Shown here one piece after another: positions 11,171-21,904 of a stretch of 64,000 nucleotides of DNA (the first letter of the stretch is position 1; each line of letters starts with the position of its first letter). The stretch is from positions 17,397,486 to 17,461,485 of the forward strand of contig NC_068937.1 in assembly GCF_016801865.2 (NCBI RefSeq), in the 5' to 3' direction. The notes below the pieces were generated by a model. That model did not search any database, was not told where the DNA came from, and worked only from the letters and a program-made list of their open reading frames with translations. Source of the DNA: Culex pipiens pallens. Lineage: Eukaryota; Arthropoda; Insecta; Diptera; Culicidae. The position numbers and the translations under genes are program-made.

Positions 11171-12324
11171 GTTTTTTTTGTTGAAATGATACTGTTAAAA
11201 AATAACCATTCTGACCAACCGATACCGAAGAAGGGCAAAATAAATTCCTAGTCACGATTTCCAGGTGGTTGTCATCAAAAATTGCCTTTTGTTTGTTTTT
11301 GAAATTTTATTGAGCAAAAAGAACCGAATTAAAAATCGTAATTTCGGTTTCAGAAACCAAAATCGATTAAAATGTGAGGTTAATTCCCCTGAGATTATGC
11401 TTGTCCTCACACTATGCCTAGCTTTAGGCGTTTAGTTTCGCCAACAAGAAATTAGAAATTACTTTATTATGTCTGAAATTCGCTTTCACTTTCCCCAACC
11501 TGCTAAATGCCCCGATTATGTCGTGTGACCCGGCCCATCAGAGCAGACCTGCCAGGGGAGTGGTCGATGTCCATGACAGAGAGAGAGAGAGACAGGTTCC
11601 GGGAAAATCTACGCAACCGAAACCGACTAACCGAAAAACATGAAACTGTAATCATCTTCGAGGGAGGGGAAGAAGGCCCCTAAAAATAGTCTGGTTCGGA
11701 TGGTTTAGTTTTGTCTTTGAGTTCTCCCTGCCTCATGGGAAATCGACTCCGCCGCTGCTGGCTGGCTGGCCAACGAAGTGGAACCTTGGGTTTTGGGACG
11801 CCAAACTCTATAAGCCAAACAGGACGACGGGGCTTTTTCGATGGGGGAAGTTGTGCTTTTGTTCTTGCATATGGAGCAAGTGGGTCCAGCTGGGAGGATA
11901 TAATACCAGTAGTGATGTGTAGAGTGAATTTGAAATTTGCTCTTGCCCCACTTTCTCCTCAAGGTTTTTGTGACACTCTTTGTATTTTTTTTTTAAATTA
12001 GGCTTATATATTTTTCCACAAATGGCATCAACATGAAAGGATTCAGTATTTTCAGAAAATTTACTTACTGTGCAATACTTACTGTTGTTTCAGAAAATTT
12101 ACTTACTGTTGAAAAGGCAGGAAGTACTCAGAGCCTTTATGATTTTCGATACTGGGTATTAAAAATCAGCTCTTCTCCAGACTCGTTTATAATTCAGGTT
12201 TTAGAAAAAAATTAAACATACATTTTCTGAATTTTTATTACCTAAAATCAGTCCACCGTTGAAAAAACGGCTAATATCCATGAGAAAATGCCTTGAAGGA
12301 CATTTGGTGACAAACACTTAAACG
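11171..12324. other. Unclassified, mostly single-copy DNA
   Basis: No exon is supported. A short (GA)n run lies at 11579-11592. Opposing open frames around 11705-12001 overlap each other and show no domain. The stretch is more GC-balanced than most of the window. Confidence 0.45.
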
Positions 12325-12600
12325 CGTTTTTCTCGAAATACTTGATTTGGCAAAAGCAAAGCAATCCACTTTAACGACCACCGGGTCTTTTGTGGGCTCT
12401 GTTGCAAGTTTCTGCTCATTTCTAGGCGTCCGAAGGTTATGTGTGGTGAGTCACCCAAAACCTCTTTTACGCAATTGGACCGACGTTTTACTTCCCCATC
12501 CGATAGAAGGCCAGGAGGATAAGGCGGTAATCGAACCCGCGCCCCATAGCATCTTAGGGATCGGCAGCCGAAGTCGCTAACCACCGCGCCACGAGGCCCA
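12325..12600 (-). mobile_element. tRNA-derived SINE
   Basis: Read on the minus strand, the head at about 12600-12520 starts GGGCCTCGTGGCGCGGTGG (A-box region TGGCGCGGTGG) and has the B-box-like GGTTCGATTAC, where the usual consensus is GGTTCGANTCC. A non-tRNA body follows, running to about 12325. This head-plus-body layout with an internal Pol III promoter is typical of tRNA-derived SINEs, which are common in mosquitoes. The 3' boundary and target duplication were not resolved. Confidence 0.8.
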
Positions 12601-12668
12601 TAATAGTCGAATTTTCAATTATGGACAGTAATGTTCTTTTTTATACTGGACATGCATAGTATCAGATC

Positions 12669-12854
12669 TAGAGACCCTAAATAGGGAGACTGCCCAGACT
12701 TTGCTAAATCGATCTGGCAACGTATGTTTTGAGCTTGGCAACACTGCCAAGTTTTGCTGGGCGTAAAGGCAAATGCTCGTTTGGATACGTCAAACTTGCG
12801 TCTGTTTGGGTACGTCAAATTCACATCGACCAGTCTCCCTATTTAGGGTCCCTA
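12669..12854. mobile_element. hAT-type MITE, 186 bp, 8-bp target duplication
   Basis: The ends are inverted: TAGAGACCCTAAATAGGG at the left and its near complement at the right (TAGGGACCC in reverse). The identical 8-mer ATCAGATC lies immediately outside both ends (12661-12668 and 12855-12862). An 8-bp duplication with a TAGRG terminus is the hAT signature. There is no coding capacity. Confidence 0.9.
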
Positions 12855-13499
12855 ATCAGATCCACATGAGTCATTCCACTTAAATCGTACACAAAAATGT
12901 GCAATTTTACTGATCAAGCTCGAATTCTGATCGATTTGATGTTTTCGGCAAAGTTGTACCAGAAAAAAAAAACATAAGTACACTTGATTTTAAATCATGA
13001 GTTATTTTTATTTGCATTATTTTACTACTCAATTCTGCATTACATAATACGCCTTTTTCAAAATTTTCGATTTTTGTCTCGAATTTTACAAACTCAAACT
13101 TTTCAAATTTTAGAAATTTTGGACTTGTTTTATGTGACTTTGCTAACGTTTCTAAAAATGTATTTTATAGGGTATTGTATTTTTTATTTAAAATATAAGA
13201 AATGTAAGTAAAAACCCAGCCAATGTTGACTGTGTTTTTACTAAACATTTCCTATATTATAAGTAAAAAAGTATGCAGTAATTTTTGTAGTGTTCTATGC
13301 CTCTACGCATTTTTTTACAATTTAAATGATAATGGCGCTATTCTATAGCAGAAAATGTGAAAACAAGCAAAAAATGGAAATAGTGACTGTAAAACAAGAA
13401 AACATTTGAAAGGCAAAATGTAATGAATGGGGGTGGTAGAATAGGCACTGTGGCTGTGTAAATACCTACCAGGAGGGCGACATCTATATCTCACTACAG
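12855..13499. other. Unclassified non-coding DNA
   Basis: No gene is seen. Near 12940 the sequence GATGTTTTCGGCAAAGTTGTA resembles a motif shared by several repeat families in this window. Confidence 0.4.
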
Positions 13500-14045
13500 G
13501 CAGCTTGCCCGCAGCCAACACAAGCTGTCAACTTCGGCACCAGAACAAAAGGGAGCTGTCAATTCGCGATTAAAAGCTCAAAAATTCCGACAGATGGCGC
13601 AAAGCATCGAAGAATGACGATTCAAATTTTCGCTGTTCGGTTACATAGGAATGCAAACTAAAAATTGAATTTACAGCTCTTAGAACAACTTTTGAGAAAA
13701 AATTCAAGTAGTACGAGTGTAAACTTTTTGCCCTCTATAAATTAACGCAATAAAAAAAATCAAAAAAAAAATAATTTTGAAAAAATAATATTGTTTAAAA
13801 TGATAGAGCATCAAAAGTTAACAAAGTATCAGTTCGAATTTTTGCTCAAAAGTTGTTTTGAACGCTGGAATTTAACAAAACAGAATTCGCATACATAACC
13901 TCAAAGGGCGGAAATTTCAATCGACATTCTTCGCTCTGTTCTGCTACTCAACACTAGGTGTCGCATGTCGTTTTGCTCTTGAACGACAATTACGGCGCCA
14001 GCACAAAATAACAGCTGTTCGTTACGGAACCAAAACAAAGCAACT
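13500..14045. repeat. Diverged foldback element
   Basis: The left arm (about 13500-13745) matches the reverse complement of about 13795-14045 imperfectly, roughly 65-75% by eye. Shared words include CGAAGAATG, GATTCAAATTT and AACAACTTTTGAG followed by AAAAATTC. It is older than the other foldbacks. Its ends are not defined. Confidence 0.6.
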
Positions 14046-14286
14046 GCACACTGTAAAAAAGTACAAACACTGCAGGCATAAAATAGAAATAAAGTAATTA
14101 TTGTTTTTATGTAAAATTTTACCGCAATGTACTTTTAAAAGTTAGTGTATGTTTTTGAGGTGATTTTTATCAATTTATTTGCAAAATAAACTACCTAAGT
14201 TGGGATTATTAAGCACACATCGGGCAGATGACCTCATTTAAAGTTGTATTTTTATCAAATGAAACGTTTAACATAACTACTGTGTA

Positions 14287-15243
14287 CAGTAGTCCCTCAT
14301 ATTCGGAACAGTTTACAGATCGGCCAATGTTCAAAAAATCATAGCAAATCGGTAATTAAACTAAATGATTCGCATTTGCCTTCATTTAAAAGCTTTTCAT
14401 GCGTTCTTTCGAATGCTGTATCGAACAACTGCAAATTTTTACTTTTATATCAAGTTTTTGAAGATAAACTTTGACCCTTGAAATCCACAAATTCGGAACA
14501 CTATTTTCTTACGGATGTAAACAAACATTGGATCACTCCAGGAGTACATATTTGTAACAAAATAATGACTTCACAGACTGCAACCAGTTTCTTTTAAGCT
14601 TAGTGATGTTTTATTCATGGTCCGATAACTTTTTTTTTGTGAAAATATCAGTTAAATTTAGGTGTTCCACAATTGGGTCCTAAAATTAAGCTTAAATTTG
14701 TGATATTATTGTTCACAACGATAAAGCTTATTTTTTCTGAGTACAATGACCTTTTGAACGACCTCAAATGATTTAAAATGGATTTTTAATTCAATTTTTA
14801 AAAACAAACATCACGGCCCTTCTTAACAGAAAAGGTCCTACTTGACAGCTCGTTTCAAGGGGACCATAGTTGATCCATCGGAAAAATGTTGTCTTGTCAA
14901 TTTTTTTTTGCAATAAAATGAAAAAAAGTGATCAGAAATGGTTTTTGATCGTGTTTTTTACCGTTGTACATAAAAATTGACATAGGGCTTTAGTACCCAA
15001 TTGTGGGAGGCACAATAACATCCCACAATCATGGAACAGGCAATTTGGAGGCAGTGTTTTGCTGCTCTGGATAAAATAGTCTTGAAGTGAAGTTTTTTGT
15101 TCAAAAAGTACTGCTTTTACTAGTGAAATAGCAAGAAAATATCCAAATAAAGGTCCTAAAAATAGTAGGGTCGAGAGAAAAGCTGCATTTGGCATGCCAT
15201 TGACAAATTATCACAATAGTGTTCCGAATATGTGGGATGACTG
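14287..15243. mobile_element. pogo/Tc1-mariner-type non-autonomous element, TA target
   Basis: The left end CAGTAGTCCCTCATATTCGG and the right end, whose complement is CAGTCATCCCACATATTCGG, form a ~25-bp TIR pair flanked by TA on both sides (14285-14286 and 15244-15245). The CAGT start plus TA duplication fits pogo/Tigger-like or Tc1-mariner elements. The 957-bp interior holds no recognisable transposase. The 87-codon minus frame at 14932-15195 has no DDE motifs. Internal ATTCGGAAC words (near 14492) repeat the terminal motif. Confidence 0.8.
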
Positions 15244-15246
15244 TAA

Positions 15247-15660
15247 TTTGACTTTTACTACAGTAATTCTTGTAACAAAAATTGAATTATTAATACAAAA
15301 ATATTTTTGTTTTCACTGTGCGCAGTTTGCACGCGTTATCAATCTCAATCACTCAAGATGGTGGCCTTCCCCCTGATACCTACAGATAAAACGACACAAA
15401 TTGTACAGACATACACAAACCCTCAAACCAGCACCACTGCTACGCGAGATCTGTCATCTCGCGCAGCATAATCGATGTAAACAAAAAGCATAACGAGGAA
15501 TAAAATTAAGTCTAAAAGCAACCATCGCGGAGGTCGGTTCGCTCACCAAGTAAAAATGAGTGTTTTCGCTAAATAAGTCCGAAAGTCTAAATTAGTACGC
15601 GCGGGAGTGATCAGTGGGAGAAGGATCCATGCTAGGAGAGTGGATTTAAGGAAAAGGAGT
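15247..15660. other. GC-richer unclassified stretch, target of two insertions
   Basis: It contains a perfect 8-bp hairpin, CGCGAGAT with its complement, at 15443-15463. The stretch leads without interruption into the target site of the retroposon at 15675. It could be the 5' portion of an older element, but I do not recognise it. Confidence 0.4.
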
Positions 15661-15674
15661 GGAAGGAAAATGCA
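15661..15674. repeat. 14-bp target-site duplication, left copy
   Basis: GGAAGGAAAATGCA here is repeated exactly at 16192-16205, bracketing the retroposon between them. This is direct evidence of a target-primed insertion. Confidence 0.85.
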
Positions 15675-16191
15675 ACAGGATTGGGATCGCAGTAAGCCGG
15701 GCGTGTGGGCAGACGTGTTTTTTCTGCTGTTGTTTTTTTCTCTACGATCAGTTTTTAGAAAAAAGTTTTCAGAAGTATTTGAATCAACACGGATTTTTGG
15801 ATTAAGCCAGTGGTTTCGGCAGTTGCGACGGTGGTTCCTGTGGATTTATAAGAAGCTCGATTTTAGATCCTGGAAGAAGCACTGGCACGATGAACGCCAT
15901 GAAGGCCACGATGGGTTATGTTCCGGAATTGTCCGAACTACAAACCGCATCCTTCCTCCCCTGATGATTCTATGAAATGTGATCCGTTCACAGAATCTGT
16001 CTCTGCGGTTAATGCAACGCAGTAGGCCTGGCCGTTTTAATTTTTCGCTATACATTTTCGGGGTAACTCGGATGTACTGTAATCATTAATATTGACAAGA
16101 AAGGACTTGAGGCGTAATCTTACCACAAGTTCTTCCAGGATGCTTTCTTCGGACTGGCTGCGCTTGTGTTCGATTAGATTAGATTAGATTA
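15675..16191 (+). mobile_element. Retroposon (non-LTR 3' fragment or SINE) with (GATTA)n tail
   Basis: A 517-bp insertion bounded by a 14-bp direct repeat (15661-15674 and 16192-16205). It ends in a GATTAGATTAGATTAG microsatellite tail on the plus strand, which fixes its orientation. A second, shorter copy lies on the minus strand near 49702-49900 and shares the last ~250 bp including the tail. The 122-codon plus frame at 15607-15975 crosses the insertion boundary, so it is not a native protein. It may be the 5'-truncated end of a LINE or an independent SINE. I see no tRNA head. Confidence 0.75.
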
Positions 16192-16350
16192 GGAAGGAAA
16201 ATGCAGGAGGATTGAAGAAAGTTCATGCAAGGAAAAGGAAGATTTTTTTTGTTCTAAACTTATTTTTATTATGTCCTCTTAGGTGCTAAGACCAGGTTAG
16301 GACCGAGGATCGATCAACGTATTAAATAAACACATCAGAAAAAAAACTCC

Positions 16351-17659
16351 TTACAATCCATACTTGGAGATCATGTAACTGACGAGGGTTACGCCCGGCA
16401 GCGGAGGGAACTCCGCCGGCGTAAACGCCGGAACTGCTGGACTTTGCTTCTCCGCCTTCCTTGCCGGCGGTTTCGGTTTCGACGCCTGCTGGCGCCTCCG
16501 GATGCAGTCCGCACGCTTGGGGCAGCTGCGGTTCGTGGCTTCGTGGCTTCCAGAGCAGTTGGCACACCGCTTTGGCTGGGCTTCCTGGACTTTGCACTCG
16601 TCCGTCTTGTGGGGACCCCCACAATTGTTGCACCTCCCTTTGAGGTGACAGTTCCTGGTTCCATGACCCAGCTGCAAGCAGTTCCTGCACTGGGCCACGT
16701 TCGGTCGCTTGTTCCGGTAGGCCTGCCACCGGATGTGAAATCTCCTCAAGCGCTTGATCTCACTCAGCTGCTTGAGGTTGGTGAACCCCTTGGGGAACGT
16801 AACAATGTACGGGGTTTCCTCCGAGAAGGCGAACTCTGCTTTTCTCTTGATGGCGTGCACCTGACGAATTCAGGTGAAGCCGGTGGAAGTCCTCTGACGA
16901 CGACTCGGAGCTGCCGCTCGCTTCGTTTCTCCTGGGTGTAGAACTCCACTTTGTTCGCAATTAAGTGGACCCGCGCGGTCTCAAAACGTTCCTCGGAGGA
17001 ACACAGCAATTTGATCCCAAACGGAGTTAGCTTGTAACTTGGCTTGGTTGTGCACGGCGACATTACACTCCTCAGCTTGGCGTAACTCGTATTCTTTACC
17101 ACCAGAGGTGGTGGTTTCTTGGCCACTGGAACCACTGGTACCGTTGGGACGCTTCCTTTCCCGGCTGGATTACCATTGTTATTGTTGTTGTTGTTGTTGT
17201 TCTCCGCCAGCGGGCTGAACTTGTTGTTGTTGAGAAAATTCTCCTCTAGGCCATAGAGATATCCACGCGCGAGAGTGTGTTAGTTTGTAACAAAATTTAC
17301 ACGCAGACATAGGCAAATCGAGTAGAATGATTCGTCTGTCAAAATCAGCTGTGTCCTTTGTTATACCACGAGCACGTGGTAAACAGCTGGTTTTTACAGA
17401 CGATTGGTCTACTCGATTTGCCTATGTATGCGTAAAAAAAGTGTAAACAAAACCAGCTGCTTGGAATTCAACCAATCACAATCGTTCAAAACCAAAACAA
17501 TACTTCAAATACAAATACTAACACAGAATGATGGTGTGCGTGAGAGAAACCGTGGAGATCTCTATTCCCGACATTGGCTCCGTCGCTGGTCTTCCTCCGC
17601 TTCCCCGTTCCGTTTATGGAACGAAACTCGTCCCCATCGGAGGATTCTTCCACCTCCAT
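16351..17659 (-). pseudogene. LINE ORF1 (gag-like, CCHC zinc knuckles), broken
   Basis: ORF1 of non-LTR retrotransposons binds element RNA and acts as a nucleic-acid chaperone in the ribonucleoprotein particle. The probable start is ATG at 17657-17659, opening with MEVEESSDGDEF and a basic KRRK stretch. The middle (about 17270-16870) has an asparagine run, YKLTPFGIKLL and RVVVRGLPP, typical of the domain preceding Jockey-type knuckles. The 3' part holds three CCHC knuckles: CRNCLQLGHGTRNC, CNNCGGPHKTDEC and CANCSGSHEATNRSC. It ends PAEFPPLPG, a short unmatched tail, then TAA at 16351-16353. Two lesions are visible: the MITE at 17278-17523, and a frameshift with probable loss of some residues near 16858-16870, just after RGLPPASPEFV. 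Plus-strand frames here are shadows. Confidence 0.88.
17278..17523. mobile_element. Palindromic MITE inserted in LINE ORF1
   Basis: The ends are TGTTAGTTTGTA and its near complement. Internally, CATAGGCAAATCGAGTAGA (about 17309-17327) is answered by its complement at about 17410-17428, and GTCTGT pairs with ACAGAC nearer the centre. It separates the ORF1 N-terminal part (HGFSHAHHH) from the in-frame continuation (TLARGYLYGLEEN). That proves it is an insertion younger than the LINE. The target duplication is unclear. Confidence 0.75.
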
Positions 17660-17742
17660 CCGTAAGCACTTTGCCGCGCCACGAAAACAACAGAAAAACA
17701 ACCGCTGTCTCCGGCTGTCAGACGAAAACTCCGAAAAGGAAG

Positions 17743-20700
17743 GTTCTGGGGGGAAAGTGAAAATTGGGGCCACATGCCGTCCGTGATCCGGGACAGCCGA
17801 AACTTGTGTCCAGTGCGTGGACACTTTCATTTCCTAAATGTGACATCTCTGGAACCATAAATTTATTTTTTTTCGTAAAATTATCTATTCCAACCTTCAA
17901 AATTAAATATCTCGTGAACTAAAAAGAAAACATGCACCGAACTTAGAAAACCTATAAAACATTTTCTCAGGGACACGATGGTGAGTTTCACACTTTAGAT
18001 GCGCTCGATGTGAAAACTAAGCGACAAGTTTTCAATTGTGCAACACACACTGAAAAAAAAACTGATTGGGCACTGAAATTGTTGTTTGAAGAAGAAACTG
18101 TTACAAAACTAAATTTCTAAAATTTTTCACAAACCTTGTATTTGATTGTGAAAATTATGTTAATTTTTTGTTTGTTTTTTAGAAATACCACTTCAAAAGA
18201 AAAAGCAAAGTCACACCAACTGACGGCTCCCAAAAATGTAACTCCATTCCATTCTGCGCGTATAAATGTGTGTGTTTGCCCTGCAAAAATTCGTGCGTGT
18301 GTTCGTGTGCAGCACATTAAAGCTTCACAGGCTGGTGTGGAACTAATGTGGGACAATTTATTAATCTGACAGCTGATAAAGTTTCTGCCCCTGCTGCGAT
18401 AGCCTGCGAATGCCGCAAAACTGTTTATGGTCGAGGAGGGGGCTGATCAACTGGTTGGAGCGACCTCCCTCCCCTCTGAATCAGAGCTGTTTCAATCAAT
18501 TAATTCGTTGATGGGACGCCCGGAAACAGCTTATGATGGTGTAACCCAAAACTTTGCAATTAATTATGTCGATAATATCAGTTAGATTTGAGTGATTTTT
18601 TTTCGAGGGGGTAAGTCGTGTGGTGATATCGAAACTTGGTACGCTTTTGAGCCATCGAATCAAAAAAAATGTGCAGATTGCACTCCGGCAGCACGTTCTT
18701 GGAGGGAAATTTACAACCTTGAAGATAAAGTTTTTTTTTCGATCCTCAAAAGTGCTTGACTTTGGCTTGGGAACAGGAAACATATTTTTCCGATTTTTAT
18801 TTCTTTACCTTGGCGTGAGGAGCAGCAGCAGCAGATGGGGCACGTGCAACATTTTCTTCCTTGAGATGCAGTGGAAAAGTAAAATAAAAATAAAACTTCG
18901 AGTACATGCACTCAGGTGCCAAGTCATGCATTTTTCGGGGTGAAGATGAAAACGGTGTCGATATCAGGAGCGATGCTGCTGGAAAAAAAATGAAAAAAGA
19001 ACATCTTTTTTCAAAAAAGTATATTTCTCTAACATTGTTTCGTATACCTTTGGTAGGCTCATTAAATTTTAGATTTCGTTGTTTAATTTATTGTCTTAAA
19101 ATAAATTGATTTAAATTCTAACATTGTCAGTTGATCAATGTTGCAAAAAAAAGGAATGAAAAAGAACGAATTGCCATGAAATTTTGACCATCAAACAAAA
19201 ACGATGCATCATACTTTATTCATAGACTAATTAAAGACTAAACACTACGAACATTTTTTTTTTCAAAAAGTATGACTCATAAGCTGTGATCACCGTCCTC
19301 ATCCGGAAACTGGTTCCGTTTAAATCAAAACAAAAACCCAAACAATAACATTGCGCGTAATGTCATGTCAAAGTCAGAGCTGTCAGTTGTTGACATTTCG
19401 ATCTGTCATTTTTGACAGTGAACCGGCCCTGCCGAAGGGTCATAATATGGTTGAGTCATGGTTTAGAGCCCACTGAGTAGTCTTTTTTTAGTCTATGCTT
19501 AAATATTGCACAAAAAGATCCTCTGAACGTCGTTCTGGGAAGCAATATTAATACAATCGCCCCTGCTCCCACTGCAGTGCACTGGGGAAAGAGAGGAAAG
19601 AATCAAAGTCATCCAACGGGGCGTAAATTTCCATTTATTTTCCACACCTCACAAACACTGGCTGGCTAGCCTGCTGTGGTCAACGCCGATGCTGCTGCGT
19701 TTGACGTTTGGGAAAAAACTTTGCTGTCTTTTTCAGAAATTTCCATAGTGATTGTGAATGAATTGTCATAACAAAACACGGAGAAAAAAAAATGGTCGAC
19801 TTTAGACTGAAACATATTTTTTTAAGTGTCACAAAATACGAAATGTCAAAAAAATCTTTTCTCGCTCTGACGACATCAAACAAACCCCCCCGAGCGGCAT
19901 GACTGGCAACGCTGCCGTGACACCTCCCGAAGGGCAGGAAATAACAACGCCGCTTGCTGAGCTGGGTGGGTTGTTGTTGTTGTTTTTCATCGCAAGGTGA
20001 AAATTCATGCAGAGTGCCGTCGGTGCCTGTGGCAGGACGGAACAATTTCCTCACTTGTCACTGGCAGCTTTCGACTCGGATTTCCATGCAAGCCAGCGCA
20101 AACAATTAAAAACTAATTGCGAAAGGTTGTGGTGTGGGAGCCTTTTTGCCGTTGTTTGAGATTGATATTGTTTTAGAGTGTACGGAAATTGTGTTTGAAG
20201 CGAATGTTTGATTTGAGTGGTAAATTTTGTAGTGAACGCAATCACAAGGGAAAGCATATGTGGGAATAGTCGATCTGGCATCACTGCCTTAACATTTATC
20301 GGGAAAATTTAGGAGTAGGGGAAATAATCCCTTTCTTATCAAATACCTATCATTGTCATATGGAGAGTTTGATGCTCGATTGAAGCCCCAAAGACACTAT
20401 TTAGGCTATAAACTTACCAGCAACAGCACCGCCTCGAGTAAGCCCGCAAATTTATTCCAATTACTGACCAAAACGATCAAATTTAATGCACTTCTGATCA
20501 TAATTCCTATTTTGCGAGACCATTCCTCATCATTTTGGTGGCACACACACGCAAGATGAGATCTAAACTGTTTAACGAAAGTCGCCATCAACATGTTTTC
20601 ACTTGCGCTGACGTTTCCAAAGCGCTCAAGACATGAAATTGCTTCCAACAACCGGCAACATGTTCTTTTGAACATTAGTTAGTCGCTCACTTGAAAAATA

Positions 20701-20968
20701 ATCCCGAAACATGTAAATAATTAGCAAGCACCATCAAAACAATAAACGCGCCAAGTCTTTTGACGTTTGACTTTTGACGACCCATTCCAATCGAAGGCTG
20801 ACTTTCGACGACCGAGCGAGAAACGATGGCAAATAAAGAACAAAGGTTGGTCACCAACACCACCAGCACTGCCTGTTGGGGTGAGTCAATGATGCTAGGA
20901 AATTTTCTCTATAAATGGCACTTCTCGTGAGTGTTCGCTTAAAATTTCATCAATTTTGGCAGCACTAA
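17743..20968. other. Largely single-copy non-coding DNA
   Basis: No exon could be supported despite several 60-125 codon frames on both strands; they overlap, lack splice context and show no domains. The stretch 18360-18600 is GC-richer and holds homeodomain-like TTAATTA/CAATTAATT words. The stretch 19680-20060 contains (TTG)n and an opposing frame without a recognisable domain. Promoters or enhancers are possible but unproven. Confidence 0.4.
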
Positions 20969-21133
20969 GGGAGCGTTCTTTTATTACGTAACGCAGTAGG
21001 GGGGGAGGGGGGGTTGGAGGCCGTGTTACGCTCCATACAAAATTTTTAAAATTTGTATGGAAATTTTGTTACGAGGGGGGGGAGGGGGTCTAAAAGTCCG
21101 ATTTTTCGCGTTACGTAATAAAAGAACGCTCCC
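20969..21133. mobile_element. PIF/Harbinger-type MITE, 165 bp, TAA target
   Basis: The ends begin GGGAGCGTTCTTTTATTACG and continue GTAACGC, with an exact complement at the right end. TAA flanks both sides (20966-20968 and 21134-21136). A three-base TWA duplication is typical of PIF/Harbinger. The interior has poly-G runs and a CATACAAAATTTTTAAAATTTGTATG-type palindrome at about 21034-21062. It is non-coding. Confidence 0.87.
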
Positions 21134-21136
21134 TAA

Positions 21137-21904
21137 GCTGACCCAAAAGAGCGTTGGAAGAAGAAAGCACTGAGCTGAGAAAATAGGAAAATGGGCGTGG
21201 CCCAATGCATTCTCGTCTGATTAGAATACATTTGGGAAATATTTTTTTTAAATGCTTGTAAAAGGAATAGAATAACTTTTAGTAAAAGTGAAAATAAACA
21301 GAAATGTTCACAAAAAGTTGCTCTACTCGTTGGTGTACTTGGTTTTAGAAAATTTCAAGGAACAGTTCAGATTATCTAGCATCTTTCAAACACGACCACT
21401 TATTAGGCTTAAAATGGGTATTTTTCAATTCTCTCTCTCTCTCTTTCTCTGTCGCTGATGAGGGATTTTTTCTCGGGTGTTTCAATTTGACGTAGAAATA
21501 AAACCCGTGATCTCACCTAAAATTTCCCATATTATCATAGAAAACCCCGATTTTATCCCACCAGGGTTGAGATAGAGCCTTTCTTACTAAAGAATATAAC
21601 TTCTTTCAATTCATAACATCCAAATGAACTCTGTTAAATAAGCTTACGAAATCACGAAAAAATAAAGTCTACTTTTAGGCGATTTCAGGAACACACGTGA
21701 AACAAATTGTTTGTAGCCGGATGAATGTCCTATGTCACAAAAGTTTTTGCATAAACATTGGACAGTTATGCAAAAACGGACAGGGCAAAAGAAACCGAAA
21801 AGCTACGATATCTTACATGTTGTAGGAAACATCGGTAGACAAGCTACTACAAACGAGTATATCTCGAGCCACAAAATATATGCGCCAGTATTCTCGCGCC
21901 AGTA
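21137..21904. other. Unclassified DNA with a (CT)n run
   Basis: A CT microsatellite lies near 21430-21450. The 107-codon frame at 21732-22055 runs into the Transib-like terminal repeat and is not a gene. The words GCGCCAGTATTC and GCGCCAGTA occur in tandem just before the element at 21905. Confidence 0.4.

Larger units (their letters stand above)
16243..17732 (-). mobile_element. Jockey-clade-like LINE, ORF1-only, internally deleted
   Basis: On the minus strand the element starts near 17732 (GGAGTTTTCGTCTGACAG), has a short leader, an ORF1 and a brief 3' region, and ends in an A8 tract (16243-16250). The 10-bp word GAAAAGGAAG flanks both ends (16232-16241 and 17733-17742), consistent with a target duplication. 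No reverse transcriptase or endonuclease follows ORF1. The insertion therefore looks like a retrotransposed internal-deletion derivative and not a usual 5'-truncated copy. A separate MITE (17278-17523) later split ORF1. The clade is inferred from the ORF1 zinc-knuckle layout. Confidence 0.7.

Noticed and set aside
14932..15195. 87-codon minus frame as a transposase remnant
   Set aside because: No DDE/D spacing or helix-turn-helix pattern was seen.
15607..15975. 122-codon plus-strand protein
   Set aside because: It crosses the 14-bp target duplication and retroposon boundary, so it joins unrelated sequences.
16444..16941. 165-codon plus-strand frame
   Set aside because: It is the antisense shadow of the LINE ORF1 knuckle region.
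17486..17830. 114-codon minus frame as a host gene
   Set aside because: Its middle is the ORF1 start of the LINE; it runs through the LINE 5' boundary at one end and into the MITE at the other.
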